Shown here piece after piece: positions 6,210-13,481 of a DNA stretch of 26,046 nt. The DNA lies in IMG/VR virus record IMGVR_UViG_3300037189_004619, positions 1 to 26,046 of that record, one strand, 5' to 3'. Origin of the DNA: a virus. The notes below the pieces were generated by a model. That model was given only the letters and a program-made list of their open reading frames with translations, was not told where the DNA came from and ran no database searches. Both the position numbers and the translations under genes were made by a program. Positions within the stretch are counted from its first letter, which is position 1; every line of letters starts with the position of its first letter.

Positions 6210-7286
6210 GTGAGCACACAAATTACTAATGCGAAAACATTTCCTAAGCGATATTTTGGACTGCACTTCGCCCCCGGCGTTGCAGAGTATGCCGAACCAC
6301 AAGCTAACGGCGATTCATCCTTTCGAATCCTTGTTGAAGAAACAGTTATCAAAAACATGGACAAGTCTTACGAAGGCAAGCCTGTTTATGTAAACCATGT
6401 AGATAACGTAAACCTAGACAACATTCAAAACGAAGTCGACGGATACGTCGTTAAATCATTTTTTAATAAAGCCGATGGAAAACACTGGGTCGAATTCATC
6501 GTTGTATCCGATAAGGGTCACGAAGCAATCGCATCCGGCTGGAAACTTTCAAACGCTTATATTCCTAAAAGCTACGGACCCGGCGGTCTATGGCATGGCG
6601 TTGAATATTCGAAAGAAGTCATGGATGCCGAATATGAACATCTAGCAATCGTGCCAAATCCACGATACGAGGAATCAATTATATTGAATCCGGATGACTT
6701 TAAAGCATACAATGAAAAAAAAGTGCAGGAACTTGAAAAAATTGCTAACGCAAAGGAAGGTAAGAAATCAATGTTTAATTTCTTTAAAAAAACGAAAGTA
6801 GAAAACGCGACTGACTTCGACACCATGTCAGTAACTCTAGAAAAAAGCGGAGTCGAGAAAACCATTACCACTCTAATAAACGAAGCAGACGCTATGGAAA
6901 TGTTTAAAAAAGAAGAACAACCAATGGCTAACTCTGATCACTACGTTATGGTTGGCGAAGAAAAAATGAAACTTAATGAACTAGTAGAAAAATATTGTTC
7001 AATGAAATCTTCTATGGATAAGCCAAAAGAAGAACCTAAAAAAGAAGAAATCAAAGAAAAGGTCGAAGATAAAAAAGAAAAAAACATGGGCGATGAAGAA
7101 GCCCTTAAAACCGACCTTGAACTAGCTGAACACGAATTGGAAGAAATAAAAGAAAAGAAAACCAATTCAGGTGACGAGCATTTTAAAAAATTAGTTAACG
7201 CCGAGTTTTCTGAAAAGACTGCTTCGGTTATTGAACTATCAAGTGACCTCGTTTCGCGGGGCAAACAACGATACGGGTCTAATTAA
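6210..7286 (+). CDS. DUF2213-type prohead protease fused to scaffold
   Basis: This 358 aa protein has an N-terminal DUF2213-like domain (about 1-165) and a C-terminal scaffold region. The first resembles phage prohead proteases: V-Y-V-N-H63 and K-L-S114-N-A-Y are candidate catalytic His and Ser, followed by E-H-L-A-I-V-P-N-P-R. Residues ~240-320 are extremely Lys/Glu-rich and probably coiled coil, as expected of a scaffold cleared during maturation. The GTG at 6210 is the only in-frame start between the upstream stop (6192) and the domain, yet it has no clear Shine-Dalgarno site. An internal start at 6771 may yield scaffold alone. Confidence 0.82.
   Translation: MSTQITNAKTFPKRYFGLHFAPGVAEYAEPQANGDSSFRILVEETVIKNMDKSYEGKPVYVNHVDNVNLDNIQNEVDGYVVKSFFNKADGKHWVEFIVVSDKGHEAIASGWKLSNAYIPKSYGPGGLWHGVEYSKEVMDAEYEHLAIVPNPRYEESIILNPDDFKAYNEKKVQELEKIANAKEGKKSMFNFFKKTKVENATDFDTMSVTLEKSGVEKTITTLINEADAMEMFKKEEQPMANSDHYVMVGEEKMKLNELVEKYCSMKSSMDKPKEEPKKEEIKEKVEDKKEKNMGDEEALKTDLELAEHELEEIKEKKTNSGDEHFKKLVNAEFSEKTASVIELSSDLVSRGKQRYGSN
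6771..7286 (+). CDS. Possible nested in-frame scaffold protein
   Basis: Codon 188 of the DUF2213 gene is an ATG preceded by AAAGGAAGG with about 10 nt spacing, a far better ribosome-binding site than the one before the full-length GTG start. The 171 aa product would begin MFNFFKKTKVENA and contain only the charged, coiled-coil-like scaffold half. This is the arrangement known from lambda C/Nu3, where a scaffold is made from an internal start of the protease gene. It is supported here by the site and by domain boundaries, not by any direct evidence of translation. Confidence 0.45.
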   Translation: MFNFFKKTKVENATDFDTMSVTLEKSGVEKTITTLINEADAMEMFKKEEQPMANSDHYVMVGEEKMKLNELVEKYCSMKSSMDKPKEEPKKEEIKEKVEDKKEKNMGDEEALKTDLELAEHELEEIKEKKTNSGDEHFKKLVNAEFSEKTASVIELSSDLVSRGKQRYGSN

Positions 7287-7312
7287 ACCCATAAACAAAG
7301 GAGAGAGAGAAA

Positions 7313-7777
7313 ATGGCACAAAACATGAACCAATTTGCTCAAGCCCCCGTTCAGGGAATGTTGGACCTGAAGTCGGCTGCAGCACCGGTAATTAGTTGTC
7401 AATTAGACAGTTCAACAGCAGGAGGGATTCTTCCCGGCGTTGCGGTTAAACTTGTTGACGTTGCGGGCGGGATTCCAAACGTAGTAGAGTGTGCAGCTAA
7501 CACTGATAATGTTTTCGGTTTTATCGCGTACAACGTAAAAGATCAATCATACGATTCAGGCGACAAAATGGAAATCATGTACGGACATGATGGCATTATG
7601 TACATGACAGCCGCAGCAGCTATTGCAGTTGGTGCTTCTGTAATGATCGTTCCAGCTTCAGATAAAGTTATCACCGCGACTACTGGTAAAGTTATCGCAG
7701 GTTTTGCTTTAGATAAAGCAGCAGCAGATGGCGATTTAATTCGCGTTGTTGTTAACCTTCCGGGCGCATTAGCGTAA
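7313..7777 (+). CDS. Capsid cement/decoration protein (putative)
   Basis: A 154 aa protein encoded between the protease/scaffold and capsid genes, the usual place for a head decoration protein. It is Ala/Gly/Val-rich with alternating strands: GILPGVAVKLVDVAGG, VFGFIAYNVK, MEIMYGHDGIMYMTAAAAI and KVIAGFALDKA. This pattern resembles the beta-sandwich/beta-tulip cement proteins (DUF2190-like, lambda D-like) that add GVA-A-VGA-V repeats at capsid symmetry axes. An AAAGGAG site precedes the ATG, a strong signal that fits a highly expressed structural protein. The family assignment is tentative; the position is convincing. Confidence 0.7.
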   Translation: MAQNMNQFAQAPVQGMLDLKSAAAPVISCQLDSSTAGGILPGVAVKLVDVAGGIPNVVECAANTDNVFGFIAYNVKDQSYDSGDKMEIMYGHDGIMYMTAAAAIAVGASVMIVPASDKVITATTGKVIAGFALDKAAADGDLIRVVVNLPGALA

Positions 7778-7799
7778 TCAAATAGAAAGGATCAATTAC

Positions 7800-8825
7800 A
7801 TGAAACAACCAGTAATTCTAAATTCAAAAGGTGAACCAATTGTTCTTAATGCAAAAGAACAACGTATTGCCGAAGTAAACCAAAAGATCGTCAATTCTTT
7901 GGGATACGAAATCAACATCACCACGTTGACCACTATCATCAAAAAAGTGACAGAACAAAAATTCTTCGAAATCGCTCCTGCTGACTATATGCCAGTTCGA
8001 GTTGGCGAAGGTTCTTGGTCTAGCAATTTGATCACTTACCGTTCATTTCAAATCGCTGATGATTTTGATTCTGGTATTATTAATACCGGCGCAAACTCAG
8101 CTAAATTGGCGCAAGCAGATGCAGGCGTTGATTCAGTAAGTGTAAAAGTCCTTAATTGGGCAAAGGAAATCGGCTGGTCAATTTTCGACCTAGAGTTAGC
8201 AGCTAAATCTGGTAACTGGGATCTAGTTACTGCGAAAGAAAAATCGCGTAAACGTAACTGGGACTTGGGTATCCAGAAGACTGCTTTTTTAGGTATTGAA
8301 GGCGACAGCTCTGCAAAAGGTTTATACAATCTTTCAGGCGTTACCGATAACTTGACTGCAATTACAGCTCCGATCAAAGGTTTATCTGCTGCCAACTTAA
8401 ACACTCTTTTAGGTGCATTAGTTGAAGCATACAGAAACAACTGTGTTCGCACTGCTTACCCAACTCACTTCATTATTCCTGAGTCTGATTATAACGGATT
8501 GGCTTCATTAACTGATGCTGCATTCCCTATTAAAACTAAACTTCAGGTTCTTGAAGAAGCGTTTCAACTTGTTTGTCGCAATAAGAATTTCAAGATTCTT
8601 CCATGCGCTTACGGTGATGCAGCTTACAACAGCACAGTAATCAACAAGCAACGATACATTCTTCTTAACTACGATGAAGAATCTGTTCGTATGGACATTC
8701 CAGTCGATTACACCAACACATTAGCAAACTCTGTAAACAACTTCTCTTTCCAGAACGTTGGATACGGTCAGTTCACAGGCGTTGGCATCTATCGTCCATT
8801 AGAAGTCCTTTACTTCAGCTATTGA
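7800..8825 (+). CDS. Major capsid protein (DUF2184-like)
   Basis: This 341 aa protein is most likely the HK97-fold major capsid subunit. Its position after scaffold and cement genes, its length and an AAAGG site before ATG all fit. Visible features resembling the DUF2184 family: an N-terminal helix (residues ~15-36), FEIAPADYMPVRVGEGSW near 59-76, a paired-helix segment EIGWSIFDLELA near 121-132, GIEGDSSAKGLYNL near 164-178, and THFIIPESDYNGLAS near 222-236. The C-terminal part (MDIPVDYTNTLANS, then GVGIYRPLEVLYF) would form the E/A-domain strands. A strong terminator follows, fitting a separately ended head operon. Confidence 0.88.
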   Translation: MKQPVILNSKGEPIVLNAKEQRIAEVNQKIVNSLGYEINITTLTTIIKKVTEQKFFEIAPADYMPVRVGEGSWSSNLITYRSFQIADDFDSGIINTGANSAKLAQADAGVDSVSVKVLNWAKEIGWSIFDLELAAKSGNWDLVTAKEKSRKRNWDLGIQKTAFLGIEGDSSAKGLYNLSGVTDNLTAITAPIKGLSAANLNTLLGALVEAYRNNCVRTAYPTHFIIPESDYNGLASLTDAAFPIKTKLQVLEEAFQLVCRNKNFKILPCAYGDAAYNSTVINKQRYILLNYDEESVRMDIPVDYTNTLANSVNNFSFQNVGYGQFTGVGIYRPLEVLYFSY

Positions 8826-8833
8826 TATTAATT

Positions 8834-8880
8834 TTGGGGGATGGCAGCTTGCTATCCCCCAATTTTCAAACATTTTTTTA
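8834..8880 (+). terminator. Strong Rho-independent terminator after the capsid gene
   Basis: TTGGGGGAT (8834-8842) pairs perfectly with ATCCCCCAA (8854-8862) around a short inner stem and loop (GGC, AGCTT, GCT), followed by T-rich DNA ending in seven T at 8873-8879. It ends transcripts of the head operon. The minus-strand HNH gene has its stop codon (8852-8854) inside the hairpin, so the stem may also mark the 3' end of that gene, although the minus side lacks a T-run. Confidence 0.85.
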
Positions 8881-9262
8881 CAGCATTGTATTTGCATACT
8901 CGACACTGTCTGTATCCTTCTTTTGTTGTATATGTATTTTTTGAGGTAAATTCATGTCCATTTTTACAAAAAGAATTTTTAGACGTATTAACAAGTCCTC
9001 TGTTGATATTTTCTTTTTGCGTCACAGCCTCAAGATGATCTGGATTAACGCAGTCTCTTTTTCTACAAAGATGATCGATTTGAAAACCATCTGGAATTTT
9101 TCCTTTATAAAATTCATAAGAAAATCTATGGGCGTATGTTTGTTTCCCATTAACGCAAAAAACAGCATAATCACCATTTTTGCCCCCAGTTTTACTAGCC
9201 ATCCATATCCAACAGGCTTCAGTTTTTATTATTTTTTTAAGAAATCTTTTTTCTTCATTCAT
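8852..9262 (-). CDS. HNH endonuclease (HNH_3 family), antisense insertion
   Basis: A 136 aa minus-strand gene, the only clear one here. Domain order: C-W-I-W at 17-20, G-D-Y-A-V-F near 30-35, Y-A-H-R-F-S-Y near 43-49. The active site reads I-D-H64-L-C-R-K-R-D-C-V-N73-P-D-H76-L, followed by TQKENINRG. A C-terminal C99-x-N-G-H103 and C120-x-x-C123 pair matches the other HNH gene at 425-961. All catalytic residues are intact. It sits in a roughly 490 bp gap between capsid and connector genes, a common insertion point for free-standing endonucleases. The start at 9262 lacks a Shine-Dalgarno site; an AT-rich TAATATTATAC lies just upstream on the same strand. Confidence 0.9.
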   Translation of the reverse strand: MNEEKRFLKKIIKTEACWIWMASKTGGKNGDYAVFCVNGKQTYAHRFSYEFYKGKIPDGFQIDHLCRKRDCVNPDHLEAVTQKENINRGLVNTSKNSFCKNGHEFTSKNTYTTKEGYRQCRVCKYNAVKKCLKIGG

Positions 9263-9291
9263 GCGTATAATATTAGCACACTATCACGCAT
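9261..9291. promoter_or_regulatory. Candidate promoter and inverted repeat between HNH and connector genes
   Basis: A perfect TATAAT (9266-9271, plus strand) lies inside an inverted repeat ATGCGT (9261-9266) and ACGCAT (9286-9291). The capsid terminator and an antisense gene lie upstream, so the neck and tail genes from 9319 on need a new promoter, and this is the best -10 in the gap. No good -35 is seen, so an activator or phage-modified polymerase may be needed. On the minus strand the same AT-rich DNA could serve the HNH gene. Confidence 0.4.
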
Positions 9292-9318
9292 TTTACTAAT
9301 AAAAAGGGTGACTGCATA

Positions 9319-9750
9319 ATGGCTTACACGCAACCGACAGTTTCAGATTTTAAAGCTTACTTTACTCGCGACTTCCCTTACGGGACTACGCAGGACATGG
9401 TTTTAGATTCTGACATCACTAAGTCGATCGCCGAAGCTCAATTCAACATCAACGAAGGTCTGTTCGCCGATCAATCAGAGTATTTAATGGGGTTTATGTA
9501 TTTAACCGCCCATTTCCTTGTGATGGATTTACGAGCTGCTTCTCAGGGTATATCTGGTTCCTATTCTTGGATGACGACTTCAAAGTCGGTCGGTTCCGTA
9601 TCAGAAGGAATCGAAGTGCCTGATTTTATCAAAAACAATCCTACAATATTCATGTATTCAAAAACTCCCTACGGAGCAAAATACATTAATCTTCTAATCC
9701 CAAGAATCATTGGGAATATGTTTTCTGTTTTTGGAAACACTAAACCGTGA
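9319..9750 (+). CDS. Head-tail connector/adaptor (DUF4054-like)
   Basis: A 143 aa protein with the all-helical layout of DUF4054 head-tail adaptors. PTVSDFKAYFTRDFPYG near 6-22 is followed by VLDSDITKSIAEAQFNIN near 28-45, and FADQSEYLMGFMYLTAHFLVMDLRAAS near 49-75 forms the central helices. The end, SKTPYGAKYINLLIPRI, matches the family close. Such proteins dock under the portal and extend the DNA channel. AAGGGTG lies about 9 nt before ATG. It is the first gene after the capsid terminator and antisense HNH gene, and its stop overlaps the next GTG start as GTGA. Confidence 0.82.
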   Translation: MAYTQPTVSDFKAYFTRDFPYGTTQDMVLDSDITKSIAEAQFNINEGLFADQSEYLMGFMYLTAHFLVMDLRAASQGISGSYSWMTTSKSVGSVSEGIEVPDFIKNNPTIFMYSKTPYGAKYINLLIPRIIGNMFSVFGNTKP

Positions 9751-10202
9751 GCGATTCATACGAATATAAAGACAACGGATTAGCCAAACTTATTAGGATG
9801 CTAAAAGGCAAAATGCCCATGGCTAAGGTCGGAGTATTGGCCGGAAATAACGCTAGGAACGACGAAAATACAAACGCAACCATTGGAGCTAAACACGAAT
9901 TCGGGTTAGACGGAATGCCGGTTAGGTCATTCCTTCGTATGCCAGTAATGATGAAAATAAATTCAAAGCTAAAAGAGGCTAATTTTTTTAAAGGTCGATG
10001 GATCAAAGAAGTCATAGAAGACGGTTCTTTCGTTAAAGTAGTTCAGAAAATAGGCGTAGTCGGCGAAAATTGTGTGCAGGACGCTTTCGACTCGGGTGGA
10101 TTCGGTCAGTGGAAGGTATCGGATATGCGATATAAAACCAATCACCAAACCCTTGTTGAAACAACTCAGCTTCGTAAATCAATTACAAGCGAGGTCGTAT
10201 GA
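9747..10202 (+). CDS. Neck/tail-completion protein (HK97 gp10- or Mu gpG-like, putative)
   Basis: A 151 aa protein starting with GTG in a GTGA overlap. A central K-H-E-F-G-L-D-G-M-P-V-R-S-F-L-R-M (near 49-65) is the signature of phage virion-morphogenesis and HK97 gp10-type proteins, in which a compact alpha/beta fold completes the head-tail junction. The preceding helix and strand (LAKLIRMLKG, then AKVGVLAG) and the C-terminal TTQLRKSITSEVV also fit. It lies between connector and neck genes. Whether it acts at head closure or at the tail end of the joint cannot be told from sequence. Confidence 0.72.
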   Translation: MSDSYEYKDNGLAKLIRMLKGKMPMAKVGVLAGNNARNDENTNATIGAKHEFGLDGMPVRSFLRMPVMMKINSKLKEANFFKGRWIKEVIEDGSFVKVVQKIGVVGENCVQDAFDSGGFGQWKVSDMRYKTNHQTLVETTQLRKSITSEVV

Positions 10203-10591
10203 GCGGACCAATACAAAGCGCACGATCTCGACGGTTGACCGAAGGAAATTCAACGCTTCCACAGATGACCGAAGCCATGTCGAACTGGTATCAGCCCATT
10301 ACATTCGTTTTAATCACAAAAGAGACGATTAATTTTCAGGTGGTAGAAACCCGCGCCGAGATTATGTTTAACGGAGTCGTGGAATCAATCACGCCTACAG
10401 CACTAATGATAAAACCAGAAGGTCAAAGAAACTGGAACTATATTAACGTATGGGTTTCTGGAAGCATTGACCTTAAAAACGACGATCAGTTTTTATATCA
10501 ATCCAAAGTTTATCGCGTAACTATGGAAAACGACTGGAGTCCTTACGGATACCAACAGTTCGAATGTGTGGAGGATTACACTAACAAATGA
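10199..10591 (+). CDS. Head-closure/collar protein (putative)
   Basis: A 130 aa protein coupled by ATGA to the previous gene. The first 30 residues are polar and basic, followed by beta strands (ITFVLITKETINFQVVETRAEI, then RNWNYINVWVSG) and LKNDDQFLYQSKVYRVTMENDWSPYGYQQFECVEDY. The phrase 'L-K-x-D-D-x-F-x-Y-x-x-K-x-Y-R-V' with a closing E-C-V-E is typical of small beta-barrel stopper proteins that plug the connector after packaging. The role is inferred from size, predicted fold and position between the gp10-like gene and the neck terminator. I recognise no catalytic motif. Confidence 0.6.
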   Translation: MSGPIQSARSRRLTEGNSTLPQMTEAMSNWYQPITFVLITKETINFQVVETRAEIMFNGVVESITPTALMIKPEGQRNWNYINVWVSGSIDLKNDDQFLYQSKVYRVTMENDWSPYGYQQFECVEDYTNK

Positions 10592-11298
10592 GCGTAAAAA
10601 TACTTTCAAACGCATCCTATGTTGGCTACGGAATTCCAATTGCGATGATCGGAACGGGCGGTACAGCTCCATACACCTATTCTGTCGCTCCCGACGGTGT
10701 GGGTGGATCAATTAGTGTTTCTGGAATTTACACAGCTCCGAACGCAACCGGATACGATGTTATTAAGGCTACAGACTCACTTGGAATTTCAAATTACTAC
10801 AAGATTTACGTTGGTACGGTCATGCACTTAATCGCTGACATTATCCAAAAAGAACTAAGCCTAGAGGACGGGCGCGTGTATCTTTGGGATCAGAAGATCA
10901 TGATGCCCACGGATTCGGGCTTGTTTATTCCAATCGCGATGTTAAGCGTAAGACCTTACTCGAACATTTCTAAGTTCGATAACGGCGTTTTGACGCAGAC
11001 CGTGAACAGCTACGCACTCCTGTCGATTGACGTTATTTCAAAAGATGCTTCCGCTAGGGATCGAAAGGAAGAAATTCTAATGGCTTTAAATAGCCAGTAC
11101 GCAAAGCAACAGATGGAAATAAATTCCTTTTACATTGCTAACCAACCAACAGGTTTTCAGAATATTTCACAAATTGACGGTGCAGCTATTCCTTATAGGT
11201 TTACACTTACAGTAGGAATACAGTATAAAATAGAAAAGAGCGCATCGGTTGATTACTTTGATGATTTTCAGGACGCAGCGGTAACGGTCGATCAGTAA
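10588..11298 (+). CDS. Neck/tail terminator protein with N-terminal Ig-like domain
   Basis: The 236 aa product looks like two domains. Residues 1-76 form an Ig-like module: ASYVGYGIPIAMIGTGG, A-P-Y-T-Y-S-V near 27-33, then G-G-S-I-S-V-S-G-I-Y-T-A-P and Y-D-V-I-K-A-T-D-S-L-G, the pattern of bacterial Big/putative-Ig repeats. Residues ~78-236 resemble a phage neck terminator: LIADIIQKELSL, V-Y-L-W-D-Q-K, I-P-I-A-M-L-S-V-R-P, then Y-A-L-L-S-I-D-V-I-S-K-D near 141-153 and I-P-Y-R-F-T-L-T-V-G-I near 199-210. Terminators cap the tail tube and join it to the head. The Ig-like module would sit on the neck surface. An ATGA overlap links it to the previous gene. Confidence 0.7.
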   Translation: MSVKILSNASYVGYGIPIAMIGTGGTAPYTYSVAPDGVGGSISVSGIYTAPNATGYDVIKATDSLGISNYYKIYVGTVMHLIADIIQKELSLEDGRVYLWDQKIMMPTDSGLFIPIAMLSVRPYSNISKFDNGVLTQTVNSYALLSIDVISKDASARDRKEEILMALNSQYAKQQMEINSFYIANQPTGFQNISQIDGAAIPYRFTLTVGIQYKIEKSASVDYFDDFQDAAVTVDQ

Positions 11299-11314
11299 AA
11301 TATAGGGGGCAAAT

Positions 11315-12442
11315 ATGTCAGATTTATCAATTAATAACGTAATCAATATCAGTGTTTCACAACCCGGCGCAGGTTTAGGCCAATACAACACAAGCAACTT
11401 GGCTTTATTTACAGCCGAAACCCCGCTTGTCGTTTTCTCAGACGCTTACAAACTTTACTTAAATCCAACCGAGGTTGCTACCGACTTCGGAACCGGATCT
11501 AGCACATACAAAATGGCTTTGGGTGTTTTCTCTCAACAGCCGAATATTTTAGCTGGAGGCGGTTACCTTTGCATTATTCCTTACCTTGCACTTGAAACAC
11601 TTGATGATGCAATCACACGAACAGCCGGAGTTATTCAATACTTCGGAGTAATGTCTGCACGAATAGAATCTCAGGTTGATATACTTGCAGCAGCAGCGGT
11701 TATTCAAACATTAAATAAAATTGCATTTTTCGTTTCTAAAACAGCAGCAGACGTAAACACTGGTGGAATGCTGGACTTACTTCGGACCGGCGGTTTTACT
11801 CAGTCGCGAGGATTATTTCATGGAGTCGCCGCAACTGCAGACGCTCTTGTAATGATGGCATCGTACGCTGGTCGCGCTTTATCTGTTAACTTTAACGGAT
11901 CAAACACAACTACTTCAATGCACCTTAAAGACCTTGCCGGTGTTCAACCTGATCCTTCAATGAATCAAACGCTTTTAAATAAGTGTGAAGATGCCGGAGT
12001 AGATGTTTATATCTCTATTCAGGGCGTTTCTAAAACATTCACAAGCGGTAAAAACGCATTCTTCGATGACGTTTATAACCTTCAGTGGTTGGTTGGTTCA
12101 CTTCAGATTGCTGGGTTTAATGCTCTAGCTCAAACTGGAACTAAAATTCCTCAAACTGAAAACGGAATGAACGTGCTTAAATCTGCTTACCGACAGGTCT
12201 GCGAACAGGCACTTTCTAACCAGTACGCAGCTCCGGGGTCTTGGACTAGCCCAACTACTTTCGGAAATCAAAGCGACTTGCTTCAAAACATCATACAGCG
12301 CGGTTACTACATCTACAGCACTCCAATATCGCAGCAATCACCCGCAGCTCGTGCAGCTCGTGAAGCACCGTTAGTTCAGATCGCACTAAAGGCTGCTGGA
12401 GCAATTCACAGCTCAAGCGTAATCGTAACAGTAAACGTATAA
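11315..12442 (+). CDS. Contractile tail sheath protein (DUF3383-like)
   Basis: This 375 aa protein is the sheath subunit that polymerises around the tube and contracts during infection. It opens with the family's typical NNVINISVSQPGAGLGQYN, then has A-L-F-T-A-E-T-P near 31-38, F-G-T-G-S-S-T-Y-K-M-A near 59-69, and P-N-I-L-A-G-G-G-Y-L near 76-85. Near 175-190 are residues around YAGRALSVNF, and it closes with I-Y-S-T-P-I and K-A-A-G-A-I-H-S-S-S-V-I-V-T-V-N-V. AGGGGG precedes ATG. The compact length matches the DUF3383 family rather than the larger T4/P2 sheaths. Followed directly by the tube gene, as usual. Confidence 0.9.
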   Translation: MSDLSINNVINISVSQPGAGLGQYNTSNLALFTAETPLVVFSDAYKLYLNPTEVATDFGTGSSTYKMALGVFSQQPNILAGGGYLCIIPYLALETLDDAITRTAGVIQYFGVMSARIESQVDILAAAAVIQTLNKIAFFVSKTAADVNTGGMLDLLRTGGFTQSRGLFHGVAATADALVMMASYAGRALSVNFNGSNTTTSMHLKDLAGVQPDPSMNQTLLNKCEDAGVDVYISIQGVSKTFTSGKNAFFDDVYNLQWLVGSLQIAGFNALAQTGTKIPQTENGMNVLKSAYRQVCEQALSNQYAAPGSWTSPTTFGNQSDLLQNIIQRGYYIYSTPISQQSPAARAAREAPLVQIALKAAGAIHSSSVIVTVNV

Positions 12443-12454
12443 GGAGAATAAACA

Positions 12455-12910
12455 ATGGCTACAGTCGCAATGTCAGGATCGGACTCAATCACAATCAACA
12501 ACCGAATCTTAAATGATTTAGCTGATGGGGATTGTGTTGCTTTAACTTTCCCGAATAACATTTCGGAAGTTAAAACAGGCAAAAACGGAAACAGCATTTA
12601 CTCATTAAATGAAACCGGAAAACAATGCGAAGTCATGCTTCGCTTGATCCGAGGATCAGACGATGACAAATACATGAACAACCTTTTAGTTCAGCAACAA
12701 ATCAACTTCGCAGGTTTCGTTCTTATGACCGGCGAGTTTGTTAAAAAAGTTGGTGACTCTAAAGGCAATATCGCTGGTGACACTTATGTCCTTGGCGGTG
12801 GTATCTTCATGAAACAGGTCGAAGGTAAATCAAACGTAGAGGGTGACGTTGAACAGTCTGTATCAATTTACAGCATGAAGTTTAGCTCCGCTCCACGGGC
12901 AATCGGGTAA
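12455..12910 (+). CDS. Tail tube protein (DUF3277-like)
   Basis: A 151 aa inner tube subunit. DUF3277 landmarks: G-S-D-S-I-T-I-N-N-R-I-L-N-D-L-A-D-G-D near 8-26, then T-F-P-N-N-I, K-N-G-N-S-I-Y-S near 42-50, and Q-C-E-V-M-L-R-L-I-R-G-S-D-D-D near 58-72. The end, SVSIYSMKFSSAPRAIG, is the usual close of the beta-barrel. The subunits stack as hexameric rings to form the DNA conduit inside the sheath. AAGGAG lies 7 nt before ATG. Order sheath, tube, chaperone, tape measure is the standard myovirus order. Confidence 0.9.
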   Translation: MATVAMSGSDSITINNRILNDLADGDCVALTFPNNISEVKTGKNGNSIYSLNETGKQCEVMLRLIRGSDDDKYMNNLLVQQQINFAGFVLMTGEFVKKVGDSKGNIAGDTYVLGGGIFMKQVEGKSNVEGDVEQSVSIYSMKFSSAPRAIG

Positions 12911-12917
12911 TTAAAAA

Positions 12918-13307
12918 ATGGAAACTATTAAACTAATCAGCGGGGCAGAGTTGAAAATTACTCTTGCCCCTTTCGTTGATTCAAAGAATTTGTATCAAGT
13001 GTTTCTTGAGGAAGTAAAAGACGTTAAAATTACTTCAGACATGGAAATTGGTCCGGGTCTATTAAAAGATATGATCTGTACGCTCATGTCGTCTAAAAAG
13101 TTTGAGTTGGTTTTAAATCAATGCATGAAACGGGCGACTTATAACTCGTTAAAGATTGATGAAAACACTTTCGAACCTGTCGACGCTCGACAGGATTATT
13201 TTGAAGTCTGTTTTTACGTTGCGAAAGAAAACCTACTGCCTTTTACGAAAAGCCTTTATGTGAAGTTTGCTCCTATGTTGGATCAAATCAAACAAAGCCT
13301 CGCATAA
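12918..13307 (+). CDS. Tail assembly chaperone, upstream (gpG-like) product
   Basis: A 129 aa protein between tube and tape measure genes, the fixed place of tail assembly chaperones. It is mixed alpha/beta with strands at the start (IKLISGAELKITLAPFVDSKNLYQVFLEE) and a cysteine-containing helix region in the middle. The end is LPFTKSLYVKFAPMLDQ. Chaperones of this type wrap the tape measure and guide tube assembly. In many phages a fraction of ribosomes shift frame near the end to add a second domain; here a coding-like frame in the -1 register continues past the stop (see 13301-13480). Confidence 0.72.
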   Translation: METIKLISGAELKITLAPFVDSKNLYQVFLEEVKDVKITSDMEIGPGLLKDMICTLMSSKKFELVLNQCMKRATYNSLKIDENTFEPVDARQDYFEVCFYVAKENLLPFTKSLYVKFAPMLDQIKQSLA

Positions 13308-13480
13308 GGGCCGAAGACGATGTTTTGCTAGTGTATTATCGCCTCGTAAAAGCTGGATACGGTTCTTTTAAGGAGGTTCAAGATATGAATACACGGGAAG
13401 TCTTACAGGCTTTAAATTACGAAAAATTCTTGTGTGATTATGAATCTGCTTATTTAGAATTAAATAAGGCGGGGGGTTAG
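13301..13480 (+). CDS. Tail assembly chaperone, downstream (gpT-like) frame
   Basis: The -1 frame relative to the chaperone gene is open from 13205 to TAG 13478-13480. From about 13310 it reads like real protein: A-E-D-D-V-L-L-V-Y-Y-R-L-V-K-A-G-Y-G-S-F, then T-R-E-V-L-Q-A-L-N-Y-E-K-F-L, then Y-L-E-L-N-K. This is the helical 'T' part seen in frameshifted chaperones. There is no classic XXXYYYZ heptamer. U-UUU sites at 13211-13217 and 13241-13247 allow P-site slippage only. Alternatively it is translated alone, from GTG 13331 or from ATG 13385, the latter preceded by a perfect AAGGAGGT at 7 nt. The start is therefore unresolved. Confidence 0.6.
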   Translation, partial: RIRAEDDVLLVYYRLVKAGYGSFKEVQDMNTREVLQALNYEKFLCDYESAYLELNKAGG

Positions 13481-13481
13481 C

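Noticed and set aside
6941-7264. Minus-strand frame opposite the scaffold region
   Set aside because: Serine/phenylalanine-rich product is the mirror of Lys/Glu-rich codons; no start signal or domain.
8841-9319. Plus-strand open frames across the antisense HNH gene
   Set aside because: They are hydrophobic shadow frames opposite a well-supported HNH domain and have no ribosome-binding site or recognisable domain.
13209-13217. Classic -1 slippery heptamer T-TTT-TAC in the chaperone gene
   Set aside because: Only the P-site codon can re-pair after slippage; the A-site codon cannot (TAC to TTA), so it does not meet the XXXYYYZ rule. Kept only as a weak possibility.
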